A program made the position numbers and the translations under genes. From Gemmatimonadota bacterium (GTDB lineage: Bacteria > Gemmatimonadota > Gemmatimonadetes > Gemmatimonadales > GWC2-71-9): a stretch of 16,059 nt of DNA. The stretch is taken from positions 1 to 16,059 of the forward strand of contig JAEHDT010000007.1 of NCBI GenBank assembly GCA_016880225.1. Direction: 5' to 3'. Under the pieces are notes generated by a model. It was not told the DNA's origin, ran no database searches, and was given only the letters and a program-made list of their open reading frames with translations. Positions 1-7,733 of this stretch are shown here, one piece after another. Every line of letters begins with the position of its first letter. The stretch's first letter is position 1.

Positions 1-57
1 ACGACGCAGTCGCTGCGGGAGCCCCAGCCCGTGCTCGCATCGGTGCGGGGTTGGTGA
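1..57 (+). CDS. Possible C-terminal tail of an upstream gene (partial)
   Basis: Frame 1 is open from the window edge to a TGA at 55-57 and encodes 18 residues ending in Ser-Val-Arg-Gly-Trp. Sixteen of the 18 codons end in G or C, as expected for a gene in this genome, while the other plus-strand frame checked (frame 3, open to a TGA at 78-80) is much less biased. The piece is too short to identify. It could also be non-coding spacer before the promoter at 77-105. Confidence 0.3.
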   Translation, partial: TTQSLREPQPVLASVRGW

Positions 58-76
58 TGTGGATCACGTGCACCGC

Positions 77-105
77 TTGACAGGGCCGGACGCCTCACTA
101 TTAAT
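77..105 (+). promoter_or_regulatory. Sigma-70-like promoter for the membrane protein/lipoprotein pair
   Basis: A perfect TTGACA (-35) at 77-82 is followed after 16-17 bases by the AT-rich block TATTAAT at 99-105, a 4-of-6 match to TATAAT. It is one of the few AT-rich patches in this GC-rich window and lies about 65 bases before the ATG at 172. Transcription would start near 111-113 and give a leader of about 60 nt. The GGGAAGGGA ribosome-binding site at about 155-163 is well placed for the ATG. Confidence 0.55.
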
Positions 106-171
106 GCGCCCCTGCCGCTGAGGCTCCGCGGCCGCCATTCCCCGCACCACTCCTGGGAAGGGACCAGACAC

Positions 172-1404
172 ATGCAAAACCCGATTGGCACCGTGCAGAC
201 CGAGCAATGGAGTTGGATCCTCCAGACGGTATGGGGCTGGATCTGGAGCGGCCTCTCCTGGATTGTCGACTGGCAGCGGCAGGTGTTTGAGGTCGCGGTC
301 GTCGGCGATTCCTTCTGGGTCGCGGTCGGAAAGTCGGTGCTGCTGTTCTTTCCGGCGACCGTGCTCGTGGCCGGGGTGTGGGGAACGATGGTCTCGCTGT
401 ACACGATCCCGTTCCGTTCGGGGCGCGGGCGGTTCCTCGCGGCGCTGCTGATGTGCTGGTGGGACGCGGTGCGCATGGCTTGGTTCTATTGGTTCGGCCT
501 GGCGCGCTTTCTCCTCGTGTTCGTCGCCTGGATTTGGGGCCTGCTCAAGCTCGCGGTCGGGCTGTTCTGGCGGACGTTGAAGAACCTCGTGACGTCGCCC
601 TTCGCCATGCTCGATTCGAGCTCGCGCCAGCCGGGCGTTCCCTGGATCGCGTTCGTGCTGCTGCTCTTCTGGTCCGCGATCGAGGCCACGATCTTCACAT
701 TCACGCTGCGCCCCACGATGGCCGAGCTGCTCGCGGACTTGACGGGGTACACGGTGAACCCGCTCCTCCTCGTGGTGATCCTCTGGTTCTTCCTGTTCAT
801 CATCATCGGGGGCAGCTTCGCGTGCATCCAGGTACTGAACGAGGCGATCAAGACCCGGGCGGTCGGCCAGATCGTCGCGATGGTCATGGTCGAGATCACG
901 GTCGCCCTGTTCGAAGTGCTGTTCCTGTACCGCGAGCTGATCGACGCGATCACGCCGTGGCTGGCCCAGCAGGGGATCGAGCTGGGCGTGGTCGGGACAC
1001 TGGGGTTGGCGTTCCTGGGGTGGACGGGTGTGCGCGGCATGACGTGGTTCTTGTTCGGCCGATTCGGCACGCCGGCGCTCCTCGCCATCCTTGGCAGGAA
1101 GGCCATGGAGGGTATGGAGGGCGCGCGTGACGTGAGCTCGGCGGCCGAGGCGGAGTTCTGGCAGGGGCCGATCAAGGCGCTCAAGGCTGAGCACGAGTGG
1201 TTCAAGAAGGAGGCCCAGCACCTGGTCGAGCTGCTCACGCTGCCGGTGCTGCAACTGGTCGCTGGCGGGTTCAACTTCTTGGTCGTGGTGATCATGGGCA
1301 AGCCGCACTTCAATTTGCCGTTCCGGTCGCTGGACCAGGTACTCCACAGCACGCCCATATTCATGAGCGGCAAGACCAGCACCGTCGAGGGAGGTGCGTC
1401 ATGA
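172..1404 (+). CDS. Polytopic Trp-rich inner-membrane protein of unknown function
   Basis: A 410-residue protein that I do not recognise as a named family. It has at least five or six hydrophobic spans, at about residues 54-76, 105-130, 157-178, 197-220, 232-253 and 271-287. The first 35 residues are very rich in Trp (WSWILQTVWGWIWSG) and could lie along the membrane surface. A hydrophilic segment of about 50 residues (310-350, charged, probably helical) precedes a last hydrophobic stretch near 352-373. The ATG at 172 has a good purine-rich ribosome-binding site about 8 bases upstream. Its stop overlaps the start of the lipoprotein gene (ATGA at 1401-1404), so the two are almost certainly co-translated and may form one envelope complex. 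No catalytic motif is visible. Confidence 0.85.
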   Translation: MQNPIGTVQTEQWSWILQTVWGWIWSGLSWIVDWQRQVFEVAVVGDSFWVAVGKSVLLFFPATVLVAGVWGTMVSLYTIPFRSGRGRFLAALLMCWWDAVRMAWFYWFGLARFLLVFVAWIWGLLKLAVGLFWRTLKNLVTSPFAMLDSSSRQPGVPWIAFVLLLFWSAIEATIFTFTLRPTMAELLADLTGYTVNPLLLVVILWFFLFIIIGGSFACIQVLNEAIKTRAVGQIVAMVMVEITVALFEVLFLYRELIDAITPWLAQQGIELGVVGTLGLAFLGWTGVRGMTWFLFGRFGTPALLAILGRKAMEGMEGARDVSSAAEAEFWQGPIKALKAEHEWFKKEAQHLVELLTLPVLQLVAGGFNFLVVVIMGKPHFNLPFRSLDQVLHSTPIFMSGKTSTVEGGAS

Positions 1405-2156
1405 GGCGGCGCGTCGCAGCCCTGGCCCTGGCCCTGGGCGTCGTCGCCTGCTCGCCGTCGGAGAAGGCCGGTCCTCCCAGGTCGACGCTCGTGATCGGCC
1501 TCGATATCAGCGGGTCGTTTCGCCGCAATCCGAACTTCAACGGCGCGATCGAATTCGCGTCGCTCTACATCTACGCGCACCTGAACGGCGTCGGCGGCCT
1601 GCAGCCGAACACGGCAATCTTCGTGGGGGAGCTGGGCGGCGAGCGTCCCGGACAGGCCAAGGTGTTCCACCCGATCCAGGACCTCTCGGGTAAGTCGCCG
1701 GCGCAAATCGCGTCCGACCTGCGCGCTTGGTTCCCGCAGGAAGACCCGATCACGGATTTCAATGCGTTCTTCCAGCGCGCCGCCTTGCACGTGCGGCGCA
1801 ACAATCTCGTCCTGGCGCCGCTCAATGTCGTGCTATTCTCCGACGGGGAGCCCGATTATCCGGGCGCTGGGCGCCTCTCCGCCGACGATCGCTACAAGCG
1901 CGTGGACATGAGCCCGCTCGAATATCTGTCGCGCAACGTGACGGTGCGGCTGCTCTACGCCGATCCTCCGATCGCGCAGCTGTGGGAGCGTAAGGTCCCG
2001 CGCAAGCGCGTGCGCCTCTGGACGCAGGACGCGGAGGTCATGAAGGGATGGCGGCGCCACATGGTGGATGGCACGCCGATGGAGCGGCAGGATTCTCTCT
2101 GGTCGTGGGTGCAGAACGTGGTGGACGTGCGCGTGCGTCGGGAACGCGTGCTGTAG
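1401..2156 (+). CDS. Predicted lipoprotein with a von Willebrand A-like fold
   Basis: A 251-residue protein. The start was chosen at ATG 1401, which overlaps the upstream stop (ATGA) and has GAGGGAGGTG just before it; the open frame extends further upstream but only as a shadow. The N-terminus is a lipoprotein signal: a short basic start, hydrophobic residues 5-16, then the lipobox Val-Val-Ala-Cys with Cys17. After it comes a VWA-like core. LVIGLDISGS carries the Asp-x-Ser-x-Ser metal-site motif (D35, S37, S39), T118 is a candidate for the conserved Thr, and NVVLFSDGEPD supplies the second-loop Asp (D148). Proteins with this site usually bind partners through a divalent metal. The lipid anchor and coupling to the membrane protein suggest a periplasm-facing partner of it. 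The substrate and pathway are unknown. Confidence 0.85.
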   Translation: MRRRVAALALALGVVACSPSEKAGPPRSTLVIGLDISGSFRRNPNFNGAIEFASLYIYAHLNGVGGLQPNTAIFVGELGGERPGQAKVFHPIQDLSGKSPAQIASDLRAWFPQEDPITDFNAFFQRAALHVRRNNLVLAPLNVVLFSDGEPDYPGAGRLSADDRYKRVDMSPLEYLSRNVTVRLLYADPPIAQLWERKVPRKRVRLWTQDAEVMKGWRRHMVDGTPMERQDSLWSWVQNVVDVRVRRERVL

Positions 2157-2159
2157 AGG

Positions 2160-2228
2160 GCGCGGCCGACCGAGTTTCCCTCCGCGACAAGAATGTGCAG
2201 TCGCTTCGGGAGACTCGGACGGCCTCGC
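2160..2228. terminator. Long imperfect hairpin between convergent genes, likely bidirectional terminator
   Basis: The gap between the lipoprotein gene and the bacilliredoxin gene is almost entirely one inverted repeat. From outside inward: GCG/CGC, one mismatch, GGCCG/CGGCC, an A-A mismatch, CCGAG/CTCGG continuing through two weaker pairs into TCCC/GGGA, a 3x3 internal loop, then GCGAC/GTCGC closing an 11-base loop. There is no U-tract on either side, so this is not a textbook intrinsic terminator. Its position between two convergent stops still makes termination or transcript-end protection the simplest role. Confidence 0.5.
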
Positions 2229-2229
2229 G

Positions 2230-2664
2230 CTAGCAGTATCTGTCGAATGCCGCCGTGAGATCCCCCGCGATGTCCTGCGCGGCGCGCCCCTCGATGTTCT
2301 TCCGCTCGAGCATGAAAACCAGCCGTCCGTCCTTGAACAGCGCGATCTGGGGCGACGACGGCGCGTAACCCGTGAAGTAGCTCCGGGCCCGCGCAGTCGC
2401 ATCGGCGTCCTGGCCGGCGAACACCGTCAGCAGCCGCGCCGGTCGTTTCGGGTGTGCTATCGCGAGCGCCGCGGCCGGGCGCGCGTTGCGAGCGGCGCAG
2501 CCGCACACCGAGTTCACGACGACGAGCGTGGGGTCCTTGGTCGTCGCGAGCACGGCGTCGACGTCCGCGGGGGTGCGCAGCTCCTGGAACCCGATGCGGG
2601 TCAGCTCGTCGCGCATCGGCTGGACCAGGCGCGGGTCGTAAAGCGGGACATTCATGTTGGCCAT
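2230..2664 (-). CDS. Bacilliredoxin (BrxA/BrxB, YphP/YqiW family)
   Basis: A 144-residue protein, the usual length for this family. The signature VNSVCGCAARNARPA carries the Cys-Gly-Cys redox motif in the middle of a thioredoxin-like fold. LLTVFAGQDADAT and SPQIALFKDG are also family-like segments. In bacilli, related proteins remove bacillithiol (or a similar low-molecular-weight thiol) from oxidised proteins, acting in the cytoplasm through disulfide exchange. The thiol used here cannot be told from the sequence. The start was set at ATG 2664 because GAGGA lies 6 bases upstream; the open frame runs on upstream without a ribosome-binding site and through the neighbouring gene, and an alternative ATG is at 2655. 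It is divergent from the response regulator and converges on the lipoprotein gene. Confidence 0.92.
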   Translation of the reverse strand: MANMNVPLYDPRLVQPMRDELTRIGFQELRTPADVDAVLATTKDPTLVVVNSVCGCAARNARPAAALAIAHPKRPARLLTVFAGQDADATARARSYFTGYAPSSPQIALFKDGRLVFMLERKNIEGRAAQDIAGDLTAAFDRYC

Positions 2665-2695
2665 TGATTCCTCGATGCGAATGACGCTTCGTTGA

Positions 2696-2704
2696 ATCAT
2701 AACA
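2696..2704 (-). promoter_or_regulatory. Extended -10 promoter for the bacilliredoxin gene
   Basis: On the minus strand the sequence reads TGTTATGAT, an extended -10 (TGn) followed by TATGAT, a 5-of-6 match to TATAAT. It is 32 bases before the ATG at 2664. No convincing -35 is visible, as is common for extended -10 promoters. It sits in the 64-base divergent gap shared with the response regulator, for which I see no clear promoter. Confidence 0.4.
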
Positions 2705-2728
2705 CCGCTCTTTCCCCGAGGTTCACGC

Positions 2729-3397
2729 GTGCGGGTGCTGATCGTGGAGGACGATGCCGAGCTGGCGGAGCTGTTGCGCGACGGCCTCCGAGCGCAGCGC
2801 ATCGATCCGACCCTCGCCGCCACGTTCGCGGACGGCCGGGACCGCGCCAAGAGCGGCGCCTTCGACGTCATCATACTCGACGTGCGGCTCCCCGACGGCA
2901 CCGGCCTCGATCTGTGCGGGGAGCTGCGGCGTGGCGGCAGCGAGACTCCGGTGCTGATGCTGACCGCTCTCGACGGCGTCGACGACCGCGTCCGCGGACT
3001 CGAGGTGGGGGCAGACGACTACGTCACCAAGCCGTTCGCGTTCCGGGAGCTCGTGGCGCGCCTCAAGGCGCTGGCGCGGCGCCGGCCGGCTCTGGCGCCC
3101 GCGCGCCACCGCGTCGCCGACCTGGAGGTGGACCTCGGCACGCGCGAGGTGCGCCGGAGCGGCCGCGCGATCGCGCTCAGCGCGAAGGAGTTCGCCCTGC
3201 TGGAGCTGTTCGTGTTGCATCGGGGACGCGTGCTCGACCGCGCCACGATCACGTCTCACGTCTGGGACGACAACCACGACCCGTTCGCCAACGTCCTCGA
3301 GGTGCTCGTCGGAAGGCTGCGGCGCAAGATCGACGACGGGTTCGAGCCCAAGCTGATCACGACATTGCGCGGCGCGGGCTACCGGTTCGGCGCATGA
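2729..3397 (+). CDS. OmpR/PhoB-family response regulator
   Basis: A 222-residue two-domain regulator. The receiver domain (about 1-115) shows the acidic pair E7/D8/D9, phospho-acceptor D51 in VIILDVRLPDG, T79 and K101 in the KPF motif. The C-terminal part (about 125-222) is a winged-helix DNA-binding domain of the OmpR type: LSAKEFALLELFVLHRGRV, then VLVGRLRRKID and the final TLRGAGYRF hairpin. The start is GTG 2729, with GAGG about 8 bases upstream, and MRVLIVEDD is the standard opening of this family. Its stop overlaps the ATG of the kinase gene (ATGA at 3394-3397), so the two form a cognate pair. The nearby convergent efflux operon is its most likely target, by analogy with metal- or drug-responsive pumps; the target itself is inferred. 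Confidence 0.96.
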   Translation: MRVLIVEDDAELAELLRDGLRAQRIDPTLAATFADGRDRAKSGAFDVIILDVRLPDGTGLDLCGELRRGGSETPVLMLTALDGVDDRVRGLEVGADDYVTKPFAFRELVARLKALARRRPALAPARHRVADLEVDLGTREVRRSGRAIALSAKEFALLELFVLHRGRVLDRATITSHVWDDNHDPFANVLEVLVGRLRRKIDDGFEPKLITTLRGAGYRFGA

Positions 3398-4671
3398 CGA
3401 GCCACGCGATCACCCCGCTCCGCCGGCTCCGGCTGCAGCTGACGGGGTGGTACGCCGGAGTGTTCACCCTCGTGCTGGCCCTGCTCGGTGCGGGCCTCAT
3501 TCTGACGATCCGTCATCAGATGTCGCGCCGGCTCGATGCGTCGCTCGCCGCCGCCGCGGCGGCGCTCGAGCGCGCCGAGCGCATCCGGGAAGCCGAGCGC
3601 ACGAGCACGCGTGGCGCGGTGGTCGATGCCGTGGAGGAGCTGCACATCCCCGAGCGCTCGCTTTACCTGCTGGACGGCGACGGGGCCCCCGTGACGCCCG
3701 CGCAGGTTCCGGCCTGGATCCGGGACGCCGCGCGGGGGGCGATCCGCGCCGGGCGCGGCTACAAGAACCTCGACGCGCCCGATCATCGGGAGCTGCGGCT
3801 GTACGCCGAGCGGTTCACCGGTGCGGGCGGCGCCCCGTACGTCGCCGCGGTCATGGCCGACCGGGGAGAGCTCGAGGACGAATACGCGTCGCTGATCGAG
3901 GCGTTCGCCGTCGCCGCGCTGGCCGGGCTCGCGCTCATCGCGGGCGGTGGCTACGTCTTGGTGCGCAAGTCCACCGCGCCAGCCGAGCGCTCCATGGACC
4001 AGATGCGCCGGTTCATGGCCGACGCGGCGCACGAGCTGCGCACGCCGATTACGGTGCTGCGGACGCGGGCCGAAGTGGCCCTCGCGCAGCCGCGTGACGC
4101 GGACCGTGACGCGGCCACCCTCGCGGCGATCGAGCGCGAGACGGCGCGCCTCGGCGGCATCGCGGGCGACCTGCTCACGCTCGCCCGCGCGGACGCGGGC
4201 GACCGGCCGCTCGGGCGGCAGCCCGTGTACCTGGACGATGCTGCCGCGGGCGCGGTGGACGCCGCCCAGGCCCTGGCTCACGCCAAGCAGATCGCCCTGG
4301 CCGTCGGCAGCTTCGACGAGGCACGGGTGGTCGGCGACCCGGACCTGATCCGGCGGCTGCTCCTCATCGTACTGGACAACGCGATCAAGTTCACGCCTGC
4401 GGGCGGGCGCGTGCAGCTCGACGTCTCGACCGCCGATGGGCAGGCCACCGCCGTGGTGAGCGACACCGGGATCGGCATCCCCGCGGACCAGCTGCCGCAC
4501 GTGTTCGAGCGCTTCTACCGGGGAGACGCGGCCCGGCGGCAGGCGGACGGGGCGGGCCTCGGTCTCGCCATCGCCCGCTGGATCGCCGACGCGCACGGGG
4601 CGACGATCGACATCGCGTCGCAGCCGGGTGCTGGTACGCGGGTGACGCTCACCTTTCCGCTCGCCGTTTAA
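3394..4671 (+). CDS. Sensor histidine kinase without a HAMP domain
   Basis: A 425-residue membrane sensor kinase. Transmembrane helix 1 is at about 20-40, a periplasmic segment of about 130 residues follows, and helix 2 is at about 169-190. Then come the HisKA box FMADAAHELRTPI with phospho-acceptor H213, the N box around N329 (LDNAIKFTPAGG), the G1 box DTGIGIP at 357-363, the F box FERFYR at 371-376 and the G2 box GAGLGLAI at 386-393. Only about 22 residues separate helix 2 from the catalytic His, so the usual HAMP linker of about 50 residues is missing. The start is ATG 3394, overlapping the regulator stop. The stop (TAA, 4669-4671) overlaps the stop of the convergent RND gene. The signal sensed cannot be read from the sequence. 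Confidence 0.96.
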   Translation: MTSHAITPLRRLRLQLTGWYAGVFTLVLALLGAGLILTIRHQMSRRLDASLAAAAAALERAERIREAERTSTRGAVVDAVEELHIPERSLYLLDGDGAPVTPAQVPAWIRDAARGAIRAGRGYKNLDAPDHRELRLYAERFTGAGGAPYVAAVMADRGELEDEYASLIEAFAVAALAGLALIAGGGYVLVRKSTAPAERSMDQMRRFMADAAHELRTPITVLRTRAEVALAQPRDADRDAATLAAIERETARLGGIAGDLLTLARADAGDRPLGRQPVYLDDAAAGAVDAAQALAHAKQIALAVGSFDEARVVGDPDLIRRLLLIVLDNAIKFTPAGGRVQLDVSTADGQATAVVSDTGIGIPADQLPHVFERFYRGDAARRQADGAGLGLAIARWIADAHGATIDIASQPGAGTRVTLTFPLAV

Positions 4672-7600
4672 GCCTTCAGCCGGAAGTCCCTTCCCCGCAG
4701 CGCCACGAGCAGGGTGGGCACGGCGAACAGGGTGATCGGCGTCGACAGCGCCAGGCCCCCGATTACGGCGAGCGCGAGCGGGCGCTGCAGCTCGCTCCCC
4801 GGTCCAAGACCGAGCGCGAGCGGCAGCAGGCCGAACAGGGTGCACAGGGTGGTCATGAGGATCGGTCGCAGCCGCACCCGTGCCGCTTCCCGGATGGCGA
4901 CCTCAAGGGACTCGGCGTCGGCGCGCATGCGCAGCCGGGTGAAGTCGAGCAGGATGATGCCGTTCTTCACGATCAGCCCCACCAGCAAGATCAGGCCCAT
5001 GAACGACGAGACGTTCAGCACCGTCCCGGTCGCGAGCAGGAGCGCCAACGCGCCGACGAACGAGACCGGGGCCACGAGCAGCACGACGAGCGGCTCGGCG
5101 AACGATTCGAACTGCACGACCATCACCGCGCAGACGCTCACCGCGGCGAGGGCGAGGACCAGCAGCAGCGCGCGGAACGCCTCCTGCTGGCCGGCGTACT
5201 GGCCGCCGAGCGCGACCCGCACGCCGGACGGCGGGGGGTAGCGGGCGAGCACGCGGCGCACGTCACGCATCACACCGCCGAGCGAGCGTCCGCTCACATC
5301 GGCCGTCATCGCGATCATCTGTTGCTGGTTCTCACGCTCGAGCGCGAGCCGCGATTCGGCGGGCTCGAACCCGGCGAGGCTACCGAGCGGCGTCGCGGGA
5401 CCCCCGCGCGCCGGCACGATCGGCAGGGCACGGAGCCGCAGGGGGTCGAACCGCACCGAGTCGGGCGCCCGGACACGCACCGCCACGGGCCGGTCTTCGA
5501 CCCGGATCTCGCCGGCCGGCACCCCGAGCAGCGCGGCGCCGACGGCATCGCCCACATCCGCCGGGCTCATGCCGAGGCGGTCGGCCTCCGCCTGGTTGAC
5601 TCGCATCAGCAGCTCCGCCGTCGGCTCGCTCACGCCGCTGAAGAGGTCCTCGAGCCCGTCGACCTGCTCGAGTGCCGGCGTGAGGCGCCGCGCGAACGCC
5701 TCGAGTGTGTCGAGCGGCTCGCCGTACAGTTTGATCTCCACCGGGCGCGCCGCGCCCGCGAGATCGTTGATCACATCCGCGAGGATCTGCATGAATTCGA
5801 TGTGGAGGCGCGGCATCGCGACCGCGATTCGACCGCGCACCTCGTCTATCACCGCGAACACATCGCGCGAGCGGCGGTTGCGGGGCGAGAGCCGCACGAC
5901 GATATCGCCCGAGTTCTGTGCCGTGGCGAACATCCCCAGCTCGGCGCCGGTGCGGCGTGCCGTGCCCGTGACCTCGGGCGTCGCCGCGAGGATCTTCTCG
6001 GCGACGCCCAACTGGCGGTCCGTCTCCGCGAGCGCCGTGCCGCCGGGCGTGAAGTAGTCGAGAATGAAGGCCCCCTCGTCGATCTCCGGGAGGAAGCCCG
6101 TGCCCACCGTCCGCCACAATGCGAGCCCCAGCGCCACGAGGGCCGCCGTCGCGAGCGCGATGCGACGGGGCTGGTGCAGCGCAGCAACGAGGGCACGCTC
6201 GTAGCGCGGCGCCAGTGCGTCGAGCGCTTGCTCGAGGCGGGCCAGGGGGCGCCAGCGCGGCTGCGTAGTCTCGACCTCGTGCGTGGTGACGAACTGCTCG
6301 GCGAGAAGCGGAATGAGGGTGAGCGCGAGGATGAGCGAGACGAGCACTGCCACCGTGAGCGTCGTGGCCAGGGCCGCGAAGAACTGTCCCACAACGCCCT
6401 GCAACAGCCCGAGCGGGAGAAACACCACGACGGTCGTGACGGTGGACGTCGTGACGGGCCAGATGAGCTCCTGCACCGCCGCGCGGATGGCAAGCACCCG
6501 GCTGGCGCCGAGCAACAGGTGGCGGGCGATGTTCTCGGTCACCACGACGGCGTCGTCGATCACGAGGCCGATGGCGATCGCCATGGCCCCCAACGTCATC
6601 AGGTTGAACGTCTGCCCGATCACCCACATCGCGAAGACGGTGACGGCGAGCGTCACCGGAATCGCGGCGGCGCTGATCGCCGTGATGCGGCCGTGACGCA
6701 GGAACAGCAGTAGCACGAGCACGGCGAGCATCGCTCCGATCAGCATCGCGTCGCGCACCGAGCGGACGGCATCGCGCACCAGGGCGGCCTGGTCGTATAC
6801 GCGCTTGAGCCGGACGCCGGGCGGGAGGCTGGAGGCGAGCGCGGCCACGATGCCGGCTACGCTGTCCGCCACATCGAGGGTGTTGCCCTCGACCTGACGC
6901 GCGACGTTGATGAGCGCGGCGGGCTTGCCGTCGCCCGCGACGATGCGGACATGATCCTCGGTTCCGACGCGGACCGTCGCGACGTCACGCACCCGCAGGC
7001 CGTTGCGGACCACCACGGCGCCGATGTCGTCGGGCCCGTGCGCCTCCTGGTCGGTCACGATCAGGTACTGGCGATAGTCTTGGGCCACCCGCCCCACCGC
7101 CTGCACGGTGACCGCCCGCCGGATGGCGTTGGCGAGGTCGTCGTAGGTCAGGCCCAGCGCCGCGAGCCGCGGGGGGTCGGCGACGACCTCGATCTCGCGG
7201 ACGTCGGTGCCCTGGACGTCGACGCGTCCCACGCCCGGGACGCGCGAGATGAGCGGCTTGATGTCGTAGCGCGCGATGTCGTACAGTGCGGCGGGGTCGC
7301 CGCCCTCCAGATTGTAGGAGATGATCGGGAAGAGCGACGGCGTGAGCCGCTCGATCTCGACGTCCAGGTCGGGCGGCAGCGTCCCCTGGATCTGTCCCAC
7401 GCGCGCCCGCACGAGCTGCAGGGCGTACGCCATGTCGGTGCTGGGAGCGAATGTGATCGCGACTTCGCTCGCGCCCCGGATCGAATGCGACTGCACCCGC
7501 GTCACCCCGGGCACGACGCTCACCGCCTCCTCGAGCGGGCGGGTGACGCTGAACACCACCTGCCGCGCGCCGAGCGTGGACCCCTGGGCGACGATCTTGA

Positions 7601-7733
7601 TCCGCGCGAACTGGAGCTCCGGGTAGATGGCCGACGGGAGCCGGAACGCGGCCCATACCCCGGCGACGGAGAGGAGCGCCACGGCGAGGTAGACGAGGCG
7701 GCGCTGCCGGCTCAGGACGTCGAACAGCGTCAT
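4668..7733 (-). CDS. RND-family efflux pump, inner-membrane permease subunit
   Basis: A 1021-residue transporter, the normal full length for the family, with two similar halves of six helices each and two large periplasmic loops. Helix 4 carries the proton-relay pair D393/D394 (AIAIGLVIDDAVVVTENI), and helix 10 carries K923 (LVGLIVKNGIILLDF). The DD pair resembles hydrophobe/amphiphile exporters (HAE1). Loop segments such as GFLPEIDEGAFILDY and MQILADVINDLAG are also reminiscent of heavy-metal RND pumps, so the substrate class is unresolved. The start ATG 7733 overlaps the stop of the membrane fusion gene (ATGA) and opens with the family-typical hydrophobic N-terminus. The open frame further upstream is a shadow of the fusion protein gene. 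It works with the two genes upstream of it and uses the proton gradient to export substrates across both membranes. Confidence 0.96.
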   Translation of the reverse strand: MTLFDVLSRQRRLVYLAVALLSVAGVWAAFRLPSAIYPELQFARIKIVAQGSTLGARQVVFSVTRPLEEAVSVVPGVTRVQSHSIRGASEVAITFAPSTDMAYALQLVRARVGQIQGTLPPDLDVEIERLTPSLFPIISYNLEGGDPAALYDIARYDIKPLISRVPGVGRVDVQGTDVREIEVVADPPRLAALGLTYDDLANAIRRAVTVQAVGRVAQDYRQYLIVTDQEAHGPDDIGAVVVRNGLRVRDVATVRVGTEDHVRIVAGDGKPAALINVARQVEGNTLDVADSVAGIVAALASSLPPGVRLKRVYDQAALVRDAVRSVRDAMLIGAMLAVLVLLLFLRHGRITAISAAAIPVTLAVTVFAMWVIGQTFNLMTLGAMAIAIGLVIDDAVVVTENIARHLLLGASRVLAIRAAVQELIWPVTTSTVTTVVVFLPLGLLQGVVGQFFAALATTLTVAVLVSLILALTLIPLLAEQFVTTHEVETTQPRWRPLARLEQALDALAPRYERALVAALHQPRRIALATAALVALGLALWRTVGTGFLPEIDEGAFILDYFTPGGTALAETDRQLGVAEKILAATPEVTGTARRTGAELGMFATAQNSGDIVVRLSPRNRRSRDVFAVIDEVRGRIAVAMPRLHIEFMQILADVINDLAGAARPVEIKLYGEPLDTLEAFARRLTPALEQVDGLEDLFSGVSEPTAELLMRVNQAEADRLGMSPADVGDAVGAALLGVPAGEIRVEDRPVAVRVRAPDSVRFDPLRLRALPIVPARGGPATPLGSLAGFEPAESRLALERENQQQMIAMTADVSGRSLGGVMRDVRRVLARYPPPSGVRVALGGQYAGQQEAFRALLLVLALAAVSVCAVMVVQFESFAEPLVVLLVAPVSFVGALALLLATGTVLNVSSFMGLILLVGLIVKNGIILLDFTRLRMRADAESLEVAIREAARVRLRPILMTTLCTLFGLLPLALGLGPGSELQRPLALAVIGGLALSTPITLFAVPTLLVALRGRDFRLKA

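Noticed and set aside
64..1347. Long minus-strand open frame opposite the membrane protein
   Set aside because: The product is an Arg/Glu/His/Asp-rich composition typical of antisense frames in GC-rich genes; the plus-strand product has real transmembrane helices and a ribosome-binding site.
2665..2699. Inverted TGATTC/GAATCA pair in the divergent gap
   Set aside because: Only 6 bases per arm with a 23-base spacer, in the AT-rich promoter zone; could easily arise by chance.
5322..6713. 463-codon plus-strand open frame inside the RND gene
   Set aside because: Antisense shadow with low-complexity charged composition; the RND gene is unambiguous.
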